DNA of 64,000 nt from Lunularia cruciata (Eukaryota; Streptophyta; Marchantiopsida; Lunulariales; Lunulariaceae): NCBI GenBank assembly GCA_948567375.1, contig OX419760.1, positions 15,562,001-15,626,000 on the forward strand, given 5' to 3'. Made by a program: the position numbers and the translations under genes. This document shows positions 43,401-52,736 of this stretch, piece by piece. The notes beneath the pieces were generated by a model, which was not told the origin of the DNA, searched no databases, and worked only from the letters and a program-made list of their open reading frames with translations. Positions within the stretch are counted from its first letter, which is position 1. The number at the start of each line of letters is the position of its first letter.

Positions 43401-44137
43401 TCCTCGGGTCCATCGAGACACTTACTCTCAATGATTTCTGTCATGAATCCTGGAAAACTCACGTTCCAATTCCATGCCAGAAATGTGATCCGAAGTTGGC
43501 TCAAGACTTTGATCCTCGCTATCACATCTAATCTCCGAATTGCATGATTTCTCATTGCAAATTTGGAATTCTTCTTCCCTCCTCCCATCTCTTCTACTTT
43601 CTCACTTTCTCTTGATTTCACTCTTGCGACTTTGCCCTTGTGCACTAACATGAGTCCAACTCTATTCCCCTTTCCCCAATCACCTACAAGGCGACTCCTC
43701 AACGGCAAAGGAAAATTGCTCAACATTTCGTTGTTGCAGTTTTGAGTTTTATGGAGCTGAGCTTCTTTGTATTCCGTCACTTTGAGTTCCTACCGAGAAA
43801 TCACACCTCCAACATGCACCTGTCACTGTCAATCAACCTTTGCGCGTATGAGCCGCCAGTTTTCAAACGGCCCCTTCTTGAATTTCTCGCCCCGACGAAA
43901 GGTTGTTAGACTGTCTTCACCTCGGGTTGAGCTCCCCCCAATCCAAAGACAATTTACTTTGGGTTGTATGCTGATAGGACATTTCCGAGTACTTTGCCTT
44001 ATGACCCGAAGTCACTTTACTTTGGGTTTCATCCCAAAGACTCCTTTCTTTGCTTTCTTCGGCCATACAAGCGCAATCCGACTTCTCTATACAACTTCTT
44101 CTCCTTTATTTTGAAAAAAAAAAATGTGGGCACCACA
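40404..44137 (-). mobile_element. F2-4: full-length F2 element in F3-2
   Basis: On the plus strand it starts tatgacaacccggc and ends gtgggcaccaca, flanked by accac at 40399-40403 and 44138-44142. Length is 3734 bp. Read on the minus strand it opens with a leader, then the coiled-coil frame at 43588-41196, and ends with the 3' region containing a TATA-like box. There are no repeats at the two ends and no polymerase motif. Confidence 0.85.
41196..43588 (-). pseudogene. F2-4 acidic coiled-coil protein frame, broken
   Basis: From an ATG at 43588 (MGGGKKNSKFAMRNHAIRRL), the N-terminal region is well kept (AWNWNVSFPGFMTEIIESK, YVMKHQAMFFHKLFAGEPIN, LPPHYIVPFAAQFYLRL). A one-base shift at about 42800 precedes the acidic part (ESEDEDSKGEAKLKTEDS) and the coiled coil (EEEERLQELLRNQEEKVVQ). 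The C-terminus reads SETLEKSGSGDKELDRLP, ending at 41196. There are stops at several places. The protein is about 800 residues. It shows no catalytic motif. See F2-6 for the best copy. Confidence 0.7.
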
Positions 44138-44142
44138 ACCAC

Positions 44143-44453
44143 ACATGAAGATCCATCCAGTGTTCCATGTCTCCCTACTATGTAGATATGCTCCCCGATC
44201 AGGCCAGGGTCATTCCACACAAGACATTCAACCTTGTCGGTCACTCATTGATGGCACAAAGGAATATGAAGTGGAGCGGATTCTCCAAAAATGCATGCGT
44301 GTTACTCACCATCCACGGGTGGAATATCTAGTACAATGGAAAGGTTACCCCCTCTATGAAGCAACATGGGAGCCCACTGCCAATTTGGCACATGCACCGG
44401 TGTTGGTGCAAGCATTTGAACAACAATTGCACAACGAGGACATTGCATCTTAA
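44143..44453 (+). pseudogene. F3-2 integrase C-terminus with chromodomain
   Basis: It starts with HPVFHVSLL, the usual gypsy integrase tail motif, and continues to a chromodomain: EYEVERIL, VEYLVQWKGYP, then ATWEPTANL. The aromatic positions Tyr, Trp and Trp of the methyl-lysine cage are present. It ends at a TAA (44451-44453). In chromoviruses this domain guides integration to chromatin carrying particular histone marks. Flanking frame continuity with 40403 shows F2-4 split a working reading frame. Confidence 0.85.
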
Positions 44454-44466
44454 AAGGAGGGAGGTC
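44452..44466 (+). other. F3-2 polypurine tract
   Basis: The sequence aaaaggagggagg, directly after the pol stop and directly before the LTR start at 44467, is a typical plus-strand primer. Confidence 0.7.
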
Positions 44467-44690
44467 TGTAATACCAAGAGCTAGCCATATGATCTAGATG
44501 TGAAATTTGGTTTGGTAACATCTAGAATGATGTTATACAGGATGGTTTAAATAGATAAGATAGAAGTATCACCAAAAGAGTACTTCTACTAATAGGGCAG
44601 AAACCAAAATAGACTTGAGAACCTTAGAACCAATAGTTAGACATATGATTTAAAGGTGAGAATTGGTTTGGTAACATCTGGGAGGATGTT
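44467..44690 (+). repeat. F3-2 3' LTR start plus a second partial LTR start
   Basis: tgtaataccaagagc at 44467 opens the LTR. A second, diverged copy of the same LTR start lies at about 44626-44690; both carry ggtttggtaacatct. It ends where F1-C RNase H sequence begins. Confidence 0.6.
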
Positions 44691-45183
44691 GTGGCTTTCC
44701 CTCCAATCAAGTAGTGTCTAAACTTCTTGAGACCAAAGATCACTACCAACCCTTCTCTCTCCATGACAAAGTAGTTCTTTTTTGTTGTAACCATTTGCCT
44801 ACTATCATAAGGTATTGGATGATCATGCCCATCTTGGTGTAATTGACTAAGAGTGTATCCTATAGCTACACTAGAAGCATCAGTGTAGAGGATGAAGGGC
44901 TTACTCCAATCAGGTTTAGCAAGAATTGGGGTTACAAGAAGGGATTGCTTGAGCTACTCAAAAGCTTTGAGAGCCTCCTTGTCTTCCAAAATCACCATGT
45001 AATCTACACACTTCTTCATGTAGATGGTCAATGCACAAGCCATGTTGGAAAATTAGAAGATGAATCTCCTGTAGTACCCAACCATTCCCAAGAATTGTTG
45101 TAACTTTGTCAAGCTTGAAGGGAATGGAAGGTCTGAGATTTCCTCACCTTCTCAAGATCAACTACTATTCCATCCTTGGAGAT
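44691..45183 (-). pseudogene. F1-C RT end and RNase H start
   Basis: On the minus strand this matches F1-A from just after the primer-grip region (KLRQFLGMVGYYRRF type, here altered) through the thumb into RNase H (PFILYTDAS and REGL-like remnants). It ends at 44691 at the joint with F3-2 LTR sequence. Several stops are present. Confidence 0.65.
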
Positions 45184-45747
45184 GATCTTGTGGTACCCGC
45201 ATTTTTGTTTTTTTCATATTTCTGAAGAAGAAGTGTACAGAAGAAGTCAAATTGTGCTTGTATGGTAGAAGAAGGCAAAGAAAAGTGTCCTCAAGGTGTA
45301 ACCCAAGGTAAAGTGACTTCATGTCAGAAGGTGAGGTACTCGGAATTGCCCTGTCAGCATACAACCCAAAGTAAGGTGACTTTGTCTCAGAGGTGCTCAA
45401 CGCAAGGCAAGGATAGTGTAACAACTTTACTTTGGGGCAAGACATTTAAGAAGGAACCATTCACAAAACCGGTGGTCATATGCATGAAGGACAATTGATA
45501 ATGACAAGAGCATGCAAGAGGTGTGATTTCTTGGTAGAAACTCAAAGTGAAGAAAGACGGAGGAGACACGCCACTATAAAATTTGGGCTAGAGACGAAGT
45601 GATGACAAGCACTTTTGAATCACCATTAAGAAGTCATCTTGCAGGAGATTGTGGGAAGGCACACTAGTGTATCAAGAGGAAGTCAAGAGAGTTAATCCGG
45701 GAATCCATTGGAAGAATAATCCCCAACCCAGAGTGGAAGAGAGAAAG

Positions 45748-46857
45748 ATGGGAGGTGGGAAGAAGAACTCCAAATTCATAGTGAGAAATCTTGCAATTTG
45801 GAGGTTAGATGTGATTGCAAGAATTGAGGTCATGAGCAGGCTTCGGATCACATTCTTGGCATGGAATTGGAATTTTAGTTTTCTAGGTTTCATGACTGAG
45901 ATCATCAAGAGTAAGTGTCTTGATGGCCCTGAAGAAGAAGGGGAGAGAGAAAATCCGGATTGATGGACAGAGTCAGATTGGAGATTAGTACTCAGGAGAG
46001 AAGCAAGCACAGAGTAGGGTGCCACGTTCTTGGGGAAGGGAAAAGTAGCCAAAGAAATCCAAGAAGTGAGAGATGCCTTCTCTTTGAAGCGCACAAAGAA
46101 TGGCTACAAGTGGAGAGCTATAAGGATCCTGTCAAGAGGGGGATTGTGAGTGCTCTAATGGCAATCTTGAAGCCGGAGAGAATGACTTATGTGATGAAGC
46201 ACCAAGCAATGTTCTTCCATAAGATGTTTGCAGGAGAGCCGATTAATTGGGCAAAGTGTTTCTATCAGAGGACTTGATAGACTATGCAGAATTTGTGAGA
46301 CAAGTTGCCGCCACATTACATTGTGCCATTTGTAGCCCACTTCTATCTAGGGCTGAACTTGCTCACTGCAGTAGAAAGACACAAGATGGTAACCCATTTC
46401 CGCCTAGACTTGCGAAGAGATGTTGATGCAGAGGAGCAACAATACATCTTGCAAATCAAGAGTAGTGACAAGAACTACGAGCAAACGGGGCAGAGTGTGC
46501 AAGTGAAGGTGAGTACTCCAAAGTCAAAGAAGAGGAGTCAACAAGGAGAAGAAGAAGAAGTAGAGAAAGCGCGACCTCGGAAAGCTAGAAAGGTGAACCT
46601 GAGGAGAGAACTGGTGGTAATTGCATCACCAGACAAAGAATCGGAAGGGGAGGCTGAGTGCAAGTCTAAAGGCTCAGAGAAGGAGGAAGAACCCAAGTTC
46701 ACACTTCACAGTGGGGACACAAGTAGTGCCAATGATGAAGGAGTAGAGATGCAGTTGGTACCCAAAGAGGAGGAAGCCAAGATGGAGACTAAGGAGAAAG
46801 GTAACTCAAAACTAGAAGACAAAGTTCTAGAGCAGGAGGAAAAGAGAGTAACAATTC
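45748..46857 (+). pseudogene. F2-5 coiled-coil protein, N-terminal half
   Basis: The ATG at 45748 gives MGGGKKNSKFIVRNLAIWRL. The N-terminal region then follows F2-6 (AWNWNFSFLGFMTEIIKSK, YVMKHQAMFFHKMFAGEPIN, LPPHYIVPFVAHFYLGL). After a stop and a frame change an open stretch from 46305 covers EEQQYILQI and the acidic part, until F2-6 splits the frame at 46857. It continues at 50651. Confidence 0.65.
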
Positions 46858-47409
46858 TATGGTGCCCACATTTTTTGTTTTTTTCCAAAATAAAGGAGAA
46901 GAAGTGTATAGAGAAGTCGGATTGCGCCTGTATGGCCGAAGAAGACAAAGAAAATTGTCTTTGGGGTGAAACCCGAAGGAAAGTGACTTCGGGTCATAAG
47001 GCGAAGTACTCTGAAATGCCGTGTCAGCATACAATACGAAGTAAATTGTCTTCGGCTCGGGGGGAGCTCAACCCAAGGCAAAGACAGTCTAACAACCTTT
47101 CGTCGGGGCAAGAAATTCAAGAAGAGGCCGTTTCAAAATTGGCGGCTCATACGCACGAAGGTGGGGTGACAGTGACAGGTGCATGCCGGAGGTGTGATTT
47201 CTCGGTAGAAACTTGAAGCAACGGAAGACGAAGAAGTGCAACTCTATAAAAATTGAAACTGCAACGATGAAATCTCAAGCAATTTTCCTTTGCCGTTGAG
47301 GAGTCGTCTTGCAGGTGATTGGGGAAAGGGAAATAGAGTTGGACTTGTGTTAGTGCGTAAGGGAGAAGTTGAGAGAGAAAAATTGAGAGACCAAAAGAAA
47401 GCAGAAGAG

Positions 47410-49845
47410 ATGGGAGGAGGGAAGAAGAACTCCAAATTTGTAGTGAGAAATCATGCAATTCGGAGATTAGATATAGTAGCGAGGATCGAAGTCTTGAGCT
47501 GACTTCGGATCACTTTTCTGGCATGGAACTGGAACGTAAGTTTTCCAGGATTCATGATAGAAATCATCGAGAGTAAATGTCTCGATGGTCCCGAGGAAGA
47601 AGGGAAGAGAGGAAATCCGGCTCGCTGGACAGAGTCGGATTGGAGACTTGTACTCGGGAAGGAGGCAGGCTCGGAGCAGGGAGCCACATTCTTGGGAAAA
47701 GGAGAGATAGCCCAAGAAACATAGGAGGTGAGAGATGCCTTCTCGTCGAAGAGGACGAAGAATGGGTATAAAGTTGAGAGCTATAAAGACCCAGTGAGGA
47801 GAGGAATTGTGAGTGCACTAATGGCCCTCCTGAAGCCGGAGAGAACTACCTATGTGATGAAACACCAAGCGGTGTTCTTTCACAAGTTATTTGCAGGAGA
47901 ACTGATAAATTGGGCAAGGTGCTTTCACGGAAGAACAAGGCAGATGGTGTGGAATCTGCGGGATAAGTCGCCTCCACACTACATCATACCATTTGCAGCC
48001 CATTTTTACCTCAGGTTAAATCTGCTCAATGTGGCGGAGCGTAATCGAATGGTGTCTCATTTCTATCTTGATTTGAGAAGAGAAGTCGACACGGAGGAGC
48101 AACAATACATTCTCCAAATCTGGAGCACAAACGATTACTACGCGAAGACAGGGAAGAACGTGGAGGTCGTTGAAAGTATCCCGACGAAGAAGAGAACTTG
48201 GCAAGCAGAAGCCAAAGAAAACAAGACACCTCGGAAAATGCAGAAAAATAACCCGAGGCGAGGAATGGTGGTGATTGAGTCGGAAGATGAAGACTCAGAA
48301 GGCAAAGCTGAGCTCAAGATGAAGGACTCGGACCGTGAGGAGGAACCTGAGCTGATATTGCAAAGTGGAGATACAAGTTGTGACAGTGAGGAAGGAGGAG
48401 AGATGACATCGGTACCAGCGGCTGAAGAATACGAAGAAGAAATGCAAGCCAAAGTAGAAACCAAAGACAATGCGGTGCTGGAAGACGAAGTACCAGTGTG
48501 CGAGGAGAAGAAGATCGTAGTACAGCGAGGAATTCGCTTGCAATGTAAGGCGAAGTGTGAAGTGGGACCGAGTAGAGTGAAGGAAGAAGTAGAAGGAAGC
48601 TCGGGCAATGAGGCATCGATTCCGATACAAAGACTCCAGAGAAGAATGCGAGTATCGGGAGAACACGAGGAAAGAAGAGAGACCACTCCGCGGGAGGACG
48701 AAGTTGTCAGTAATGGAGTAGATTACCTGCAGATGGTAGTATGCCCGCTGTTGGTGAAGATGGAGAAGAAGAAGAAGGAGATGCAGTCTTCTTGTCCAGA
48801 GGTAAAGACTGTGTTGCAGGTCTTATCAAGATTGGAAGAAGAAAACTCGGAGTTGAAGAAGAGTATAACCCGAGGAGAGGAAGAGAGAGAAGTACTGCGA
48901 GCAGAAGCAGTCAAGAGGAGTCAGGTAATCGAAGACCTGAAGAGAGAAGTGAGTTATTGAGAAGATCTTGCAAGGAAGAGTGACATCGCAAGGGAGAGAC
49001 AGGTAGCGGAGCATGAAATCTTGAAGCAGCAGTTTGCTGATTCAAGAGTCGAACTCATCCATGCTATGGCGAGGGTAGCATCGAAGGATCAAGAGCTCAA
49101 TCGAGTGATGGAGAGTATGGAGGAGAAGAAGCAACTTTGGCAGCGAGAGTTGGCTGCGAGATATAGAGAAGAAGAGAGATTACAAGACTTACTTTGTAAT
49201 TAGAAAGAGAAGGTTGCACAGAAGGAGAAAGAGAAGGAAGCGGTGAAGGCCGAATTTGAAGAAATATTGGCAATGTATAGAGAAGAATGGCTCGCAGATC
49301 GGGAACGCGAACGCAAGACAAGATTGGAGCCATTGAAGGAAATCGTCCTCAGAGTAAACGTGATGTTGAGTACAAAGGCCAGCGTTTGAATTGAGGAGAC
49401 GAGATTGCACGAGTTAAAACTGTTGGTGTAGGAAACGAGGCGAAGACAAGCAAAAGATACAGATTTGAATGCCTTGTTGATTAAATTGAGAACTCGTGTA
49501 GATAGGAAGATCTTAGAAGTAGAAGACAATATCGCGATTAGATTAGACTTAGTGAGAATAGAGTTAGAAAAGCTTCGGCAGGATGTTAAGGCAAAACCCA
49601 AAGTAGATAACATTGGGATCCAAATGTCTTCGGAGTTGCCCTCAGAGACATTAGAGAAGAGTGGGTCGAAGGATGAGGAGTTAGATAGATTACCCACTAG
49701 TGCAATTTCAGATCACGAAAGAGAATTGCTGGATCTGGTAGAAGATGTGGGAGATCTAAAACCCGAGGAAAGAATAGTAGGAAGTAAGATTACTTCGGGT
49801 TCGGGTTTGAAAGCCGAGGAAGAAGTAGACATTGGATCGGAGTAG
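47410..49845 (+). pseudogene. F2-6 acidic coiled-coil protein (about 811 codons, six in-frame stops)
   Basis: The ATG at 47410 (MGGGKKNSKFVVRNHAIRR) opens a frame that stays in register to the TAG at 49843-49845, with stops only at 47500, 47722, 48958, 49201, 49387 and 49429. Layout: a folded-looking N-terminal domain (residues about 1-240; YVMKHQAVFFHKLFAGELIN, SPPHYIIPFAAHFYLRL); an acidic Glu/Asp/Ser stretch (about 280-390); a linker with VDYLQMVVCPLLVK; a long heptad-rich coiled coil (about 460-680; LEEENSELKKSITRGEEE); and a C-terminal tail with SETLEKSGSKDEELDRLP. No catalytic, membrane or signal sequence is seen. The N-domain loosely recalls the plant transposon-protein domain of gypsy accessory ORFs, which is unproven. 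Confidence 0.75.
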
Positions 49846-49962
49846 TAACTGATTTGAGATTTGAAGGGGTAGATATGAAGAGGTGCATTGTCATTTCGGA
49901 TCTGCAGGTTAGAATAGTTGTTGTAGAAACGGTATAGTTGTTAGAACTGTCAATTGCTTCAC

Positions 49963-49970
49963 TATTTAAG
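49963..49970 (+). promoter_or_regulatory. F2-6 TATA-like box before the 3' terminal region
   Basis: The sequence cacTATTTAAGagtgg lies 118 bases after the stop codon and about 680 bases before the 3' end. The same box (ctatttaagagtgg) is present in F2-5 and, in reverse, in F2-4. If F2 is an LTR, this marks the U3/R border. Confidence 0.5.
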
Positions 49971-50645
49971 AGTGGCATTCGCAGTATTATGTTGTTCAGT
50001 GCTCATTATTTCTGAGAATAGATAAAGCAAAGTGCTGTGAAGCACTTTGCGTCGCTTGAGCTTGAGCTTGATTCCGAGTATCAACTTTGTATTTGTGTTT
50101 GTGAATGTTTGGAGAAATTCGAAGTGCAAGTCAGTGTGCTTGTTGGATGTTGGATTCCACAGCCTTGATCTTCATTCTGTGTGTTTGATCCTGAGTGAGG
50201 TGCAATCAAAGCAATGCCTTGACAGATCTGAGAGGAATTGTAGTGTTGGTAGTAATCTGCATTTGTGAGTGCAGGGCAAAGTTGATGTGAAGCAATTTTG
50301 ATCGAGGAAGCTATGCCTTCAATGGAAGGGTGGAACACAATTCTGAGGCGAAGTCGTTTTGCAGTGAAGTGCCATTTTCGGGAGAGCCTGAATCATCACA
50401 ATCAAGATTGTTTGGAAATAATTGATGGAGTTGTGATTAAGGAGTGTGAATTTGTGACAAGACTATGCGTCAATGCTTGTTACTCTCTTCTGGGTGTGGT
50501 TTCTACCTGAGAGACTAAAGAAGAACTCAAGAAGAACTGAAATTGTTACTTTGCTTCGTATTTGAACATTTCTGACTTGTATCTCTGCGGGAACGAACTT
50601 TACTTACCCAATTATCGCAAAAGTGATATTTGCCGGGTTGTCACA
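49971..50645 (+). repeat. F2 3' terminal region, conserved in all copies
   Basis: About 680 bases between the TATA-like box and ttgtcaca are conserved in F2-1, F2-2, F2-4, F2-5, F2-6 and F2-7. It contains gagcctgaatcatcacaatc and tactctcttctgggtgtgg, and ends tgatatttgccgggttgtcac. No long convincing frame is present. It would correspond to R-U5 in the LTR model. Confidence 0.65.
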
Positions 50646-51914
50646 AATTCAGAGGGGAGTTTGTTCTAGACGAAGAGCAAAGTATGAAGCAAGGCCGATT
50701 AAGGTAAGAGAAGTGGAGAGTGGATGTTTGGGGAGCAACAAATCCATTCCCATAAGGCGATTGCAGCTAAGAAGGCAAGAGTTGGGTGAGGAAGAGAAGA
50801 AGAAAGAGATATGTTTGCAAGCCAAAGTAATCCCAAGTGAAGGAGTAGAATATCTACGGGAGATTGTGTGCCCGTTGTTGGTGAAGTTGGAGCACAAGAA
50901 GAAGGAGATGCAGTCAAAGTGTCTGGAGTTGAAGACAATATTGTAGGTGTTAGCTCAACTAGAAGAAGAGAACTCAGAATTGAAGAAGAGTGTAATCTAA
51001 GGTGAGGAGGAAAGGGAAGTGTTACAATTAGATGCCGTAGTATAGAATCAAGTAATTGAGAACTTGAAGAGAGAAATGGGGAGTAGAGAGAGAATAATAG
51101 AGCAAATTGTCATAGCCAAGGAAGGACAAGTAGTTGAGTATGAAATCTTGAAACATCAATTTGTTGATTTGAAATTAGAGATTATCCATGCTATGGCAAG
51201 AGTAGCAAAAAAGGAGCAAGAGCTTGATAGAGTGATGGAGAGTGTAGAAGAGAAGAGCGGCTCTGGCAAAGAGAGTTGACAGTGAGATGTAGAGAGGAAG
51301 AGAGATTAAGAGAGTTACTTTGCAATCTGGAGGAGAAGATTGTGCAAAAGGAGAAGGAGAAGGAGACTGTGAAAGCCGAGTTCAAAGCAGAATTGGCAAT
51401 GTATCGAGAGGATTGGCTTGCAGATCTAGAATGGGAGAGAAGAATGAGACTGGAGCCATTGAAGGAGATAGTAACAAAGATGAACATTATGTTGAGTACA
51501 AGGAGGAGAAATGTGAAGGATAAAGATTTGAGTGCTTTACTTATCAGTCTCAGAACTTGTGTAGATAGGAAGATATTGGAAGTGGAAGAAAATATCACTA
51601 TTAGATTAGACTCAGTAAAATAAGAGATAGATAAACTTTAGAAGGATGTAAAAGCAAAACCCAAAGTAGATGGCATAGGAGTGCAGATATCTTTGGAATT
51701 ACCATCAGAGATATTATAGAAGAGTGGGTCGGAAGACAAAGAGTTAGAAGGATTACCCACTAGAGGAATTGTAGATCAGGAAGGAGAAGTGTTAGAATTA
51801 GTGGAGGAATTAGTAGATGTGAAGTTAACCCGAGGAGAACCCGAGGAGAAAGTTGTAAGTGAAGTTACTTTGGGTTTGGAAGCCGAGGAAGAAGTAGACA
51901 TCGGATCGGAGTAG
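50646..51914 (+). pseudogene. F2-5 coiled-coil protein, C-terminal half
   Basis: It resumes after F2-6 with the basic linker and VEYLREIVCPLLVKLEHKKKE. The coiled coil follows (CREEERLRELLCNLEEKIVQ, then VKAEFKAELAMYRED), and the tail ends at the TAG of 51912-51914. A deletion removes the segment around the stop shared by other copies. Several TAG/TAA stops break the frame. Confidence 0.65.
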
Positions 51915-52736
51915 AAACAATTTTGAGATAAGAAGAGGTAGATATGAAGAGGTGCATTGTTAGTTCAGATCTACAGGTAGGAAGAGTTGTTAGGAAATGG
52001 TATAGTTGTTAGTGACTGTCATTTGCTTCACTATTTAAGAGTGGCATTCACAATATTATGTGTTTAGTGCTCATAATTTCTGAGAATAGATAAAGCAAAG
52101 TGTTGTGAAGTAATGCTTGTCGTTTAAGCTTGATTCTGAGTATCAATGTTGTGTTTGTGTTTGTGAGTGTGTGGAGAAATTTGAAGTGCAAGTCAATGTG
52201 TTTGTTGAATGTTGGATTCCGCAGCCTTGATCTTCATTCTGTGTGTTTGATCTTGAGTGGAGTGCAATCGGAGCAATGCCTTCATAGATTTGAGAGGAAT
52301 TGTAGTGTTGGTAGTATTTTGCATTTGTGAGTGCAGTGCACTGTTGATGTGAAGCAATTTCAATCGAGGAAGTTGTGCCTTCAGTGGAGGAGTGGAACAC
52401 AATTCTGAGGCAAAGTTGTTTTGCAGTGAAGTGCCATTTTTTGGAGAGCCTGAATCATCACAATCAAGATTGTTTAGAAAGATTTGATGGAGTTGTGATT
52501 AAGTGTGACAAATTGAAATAACAAGACTACGAGTCAGTGCTTGTTACTCCTTTGTGGGTGTGGTTTCTACCTGAGAAATTAAAGAAGAACTCAATAAGAA
52601 CTACATTGTGACATTTGACTTTTTATTTGGACATTTCTGACCAGTATCTCTGCAAGAACAAACTTTATTGACTTGATTACCACAAAAGTGATATTTATCA
52701 CTTCTGTGGTAATCTTTGCCAAGTTGTCACAAATGT

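Larger units (their letters stand above)
36996..44690 (+). mobile_element. F3-2: chromovirus element split by F2-4
   Basis: Plus-strand order is partial gag (36996-37291), protease, RT, RNase H, integrase (39190-40403), the F2-4 insertion (40404-44137), the integrase C-terminus with chromodomain (44143-44453), a polypurine tract and the start of the 3' LTR (44467). The 5' LTR and most of gag are missing. The chromodomain places it among plant chromoviruses. It is the better-preserved sister of F3-1. Confidence 0.85.
46858..50645 (+). mobile_element. F2-6: youngest full-length F2 element, nested in F2-5
   Basis: It runs tatggtgcccac...gccgggttgtcaca, 3788 bp, flanked by perfect aattc duplicates (46853-46857 and 50646-50650). 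It is rich in intact CG sites compared with F2-5. Layout: leader 46858-47409, coding frame 47410-49845, TATA-like box at 49963, and a terminal region of about 680 bases to the end. The first and last few hundred bases are not repeats of each other, so no LTR pair is present. Confidence 0.85.
45189..52731 (+). mobile_element. F2-5: full-length F2 element in F1-C, split by F2-6
   Basis: It runs tgtggtaccc...aagttgtcaca, 3750 bp once F2-6 and its duplicated aattc are removed. Flanks are gatct (45184-45188) and aatgt (52732-52736). F1-A has gatgt at the matching RT site, so the duplication was GATGT and each copy changed once. CG sites seen in F2-6 are mostly TG or CA here, in line with greater age. 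Confidence 0.8.

Noticed and set aside
40404-44137. F2 as a Mutator, hAT, CACTA or other TIR DNA transposon
   Set aside because: Only about four bases are inverted at the ends, duplications are 5 bp rather than 8-9, 3 or 2 bp, and no transposase is present.
52130-52330. Frames of about 66-76 codons in the F2 terminal region (also 28208, 40780, 50047, 61130)
   Set aside because: They recur because the region is repeated. Starts and ends vary, no domain is seen, and they would lie in R-U5.
45189-52731. F2-5 plus F2-6 as one element with two LTR-like F2 units flanking an interior
   Set aside because: F2-6 lies inside the F2-5 reading frame with its own aattc duplication, and F2-5 is a single unit when F2-6 is removed.
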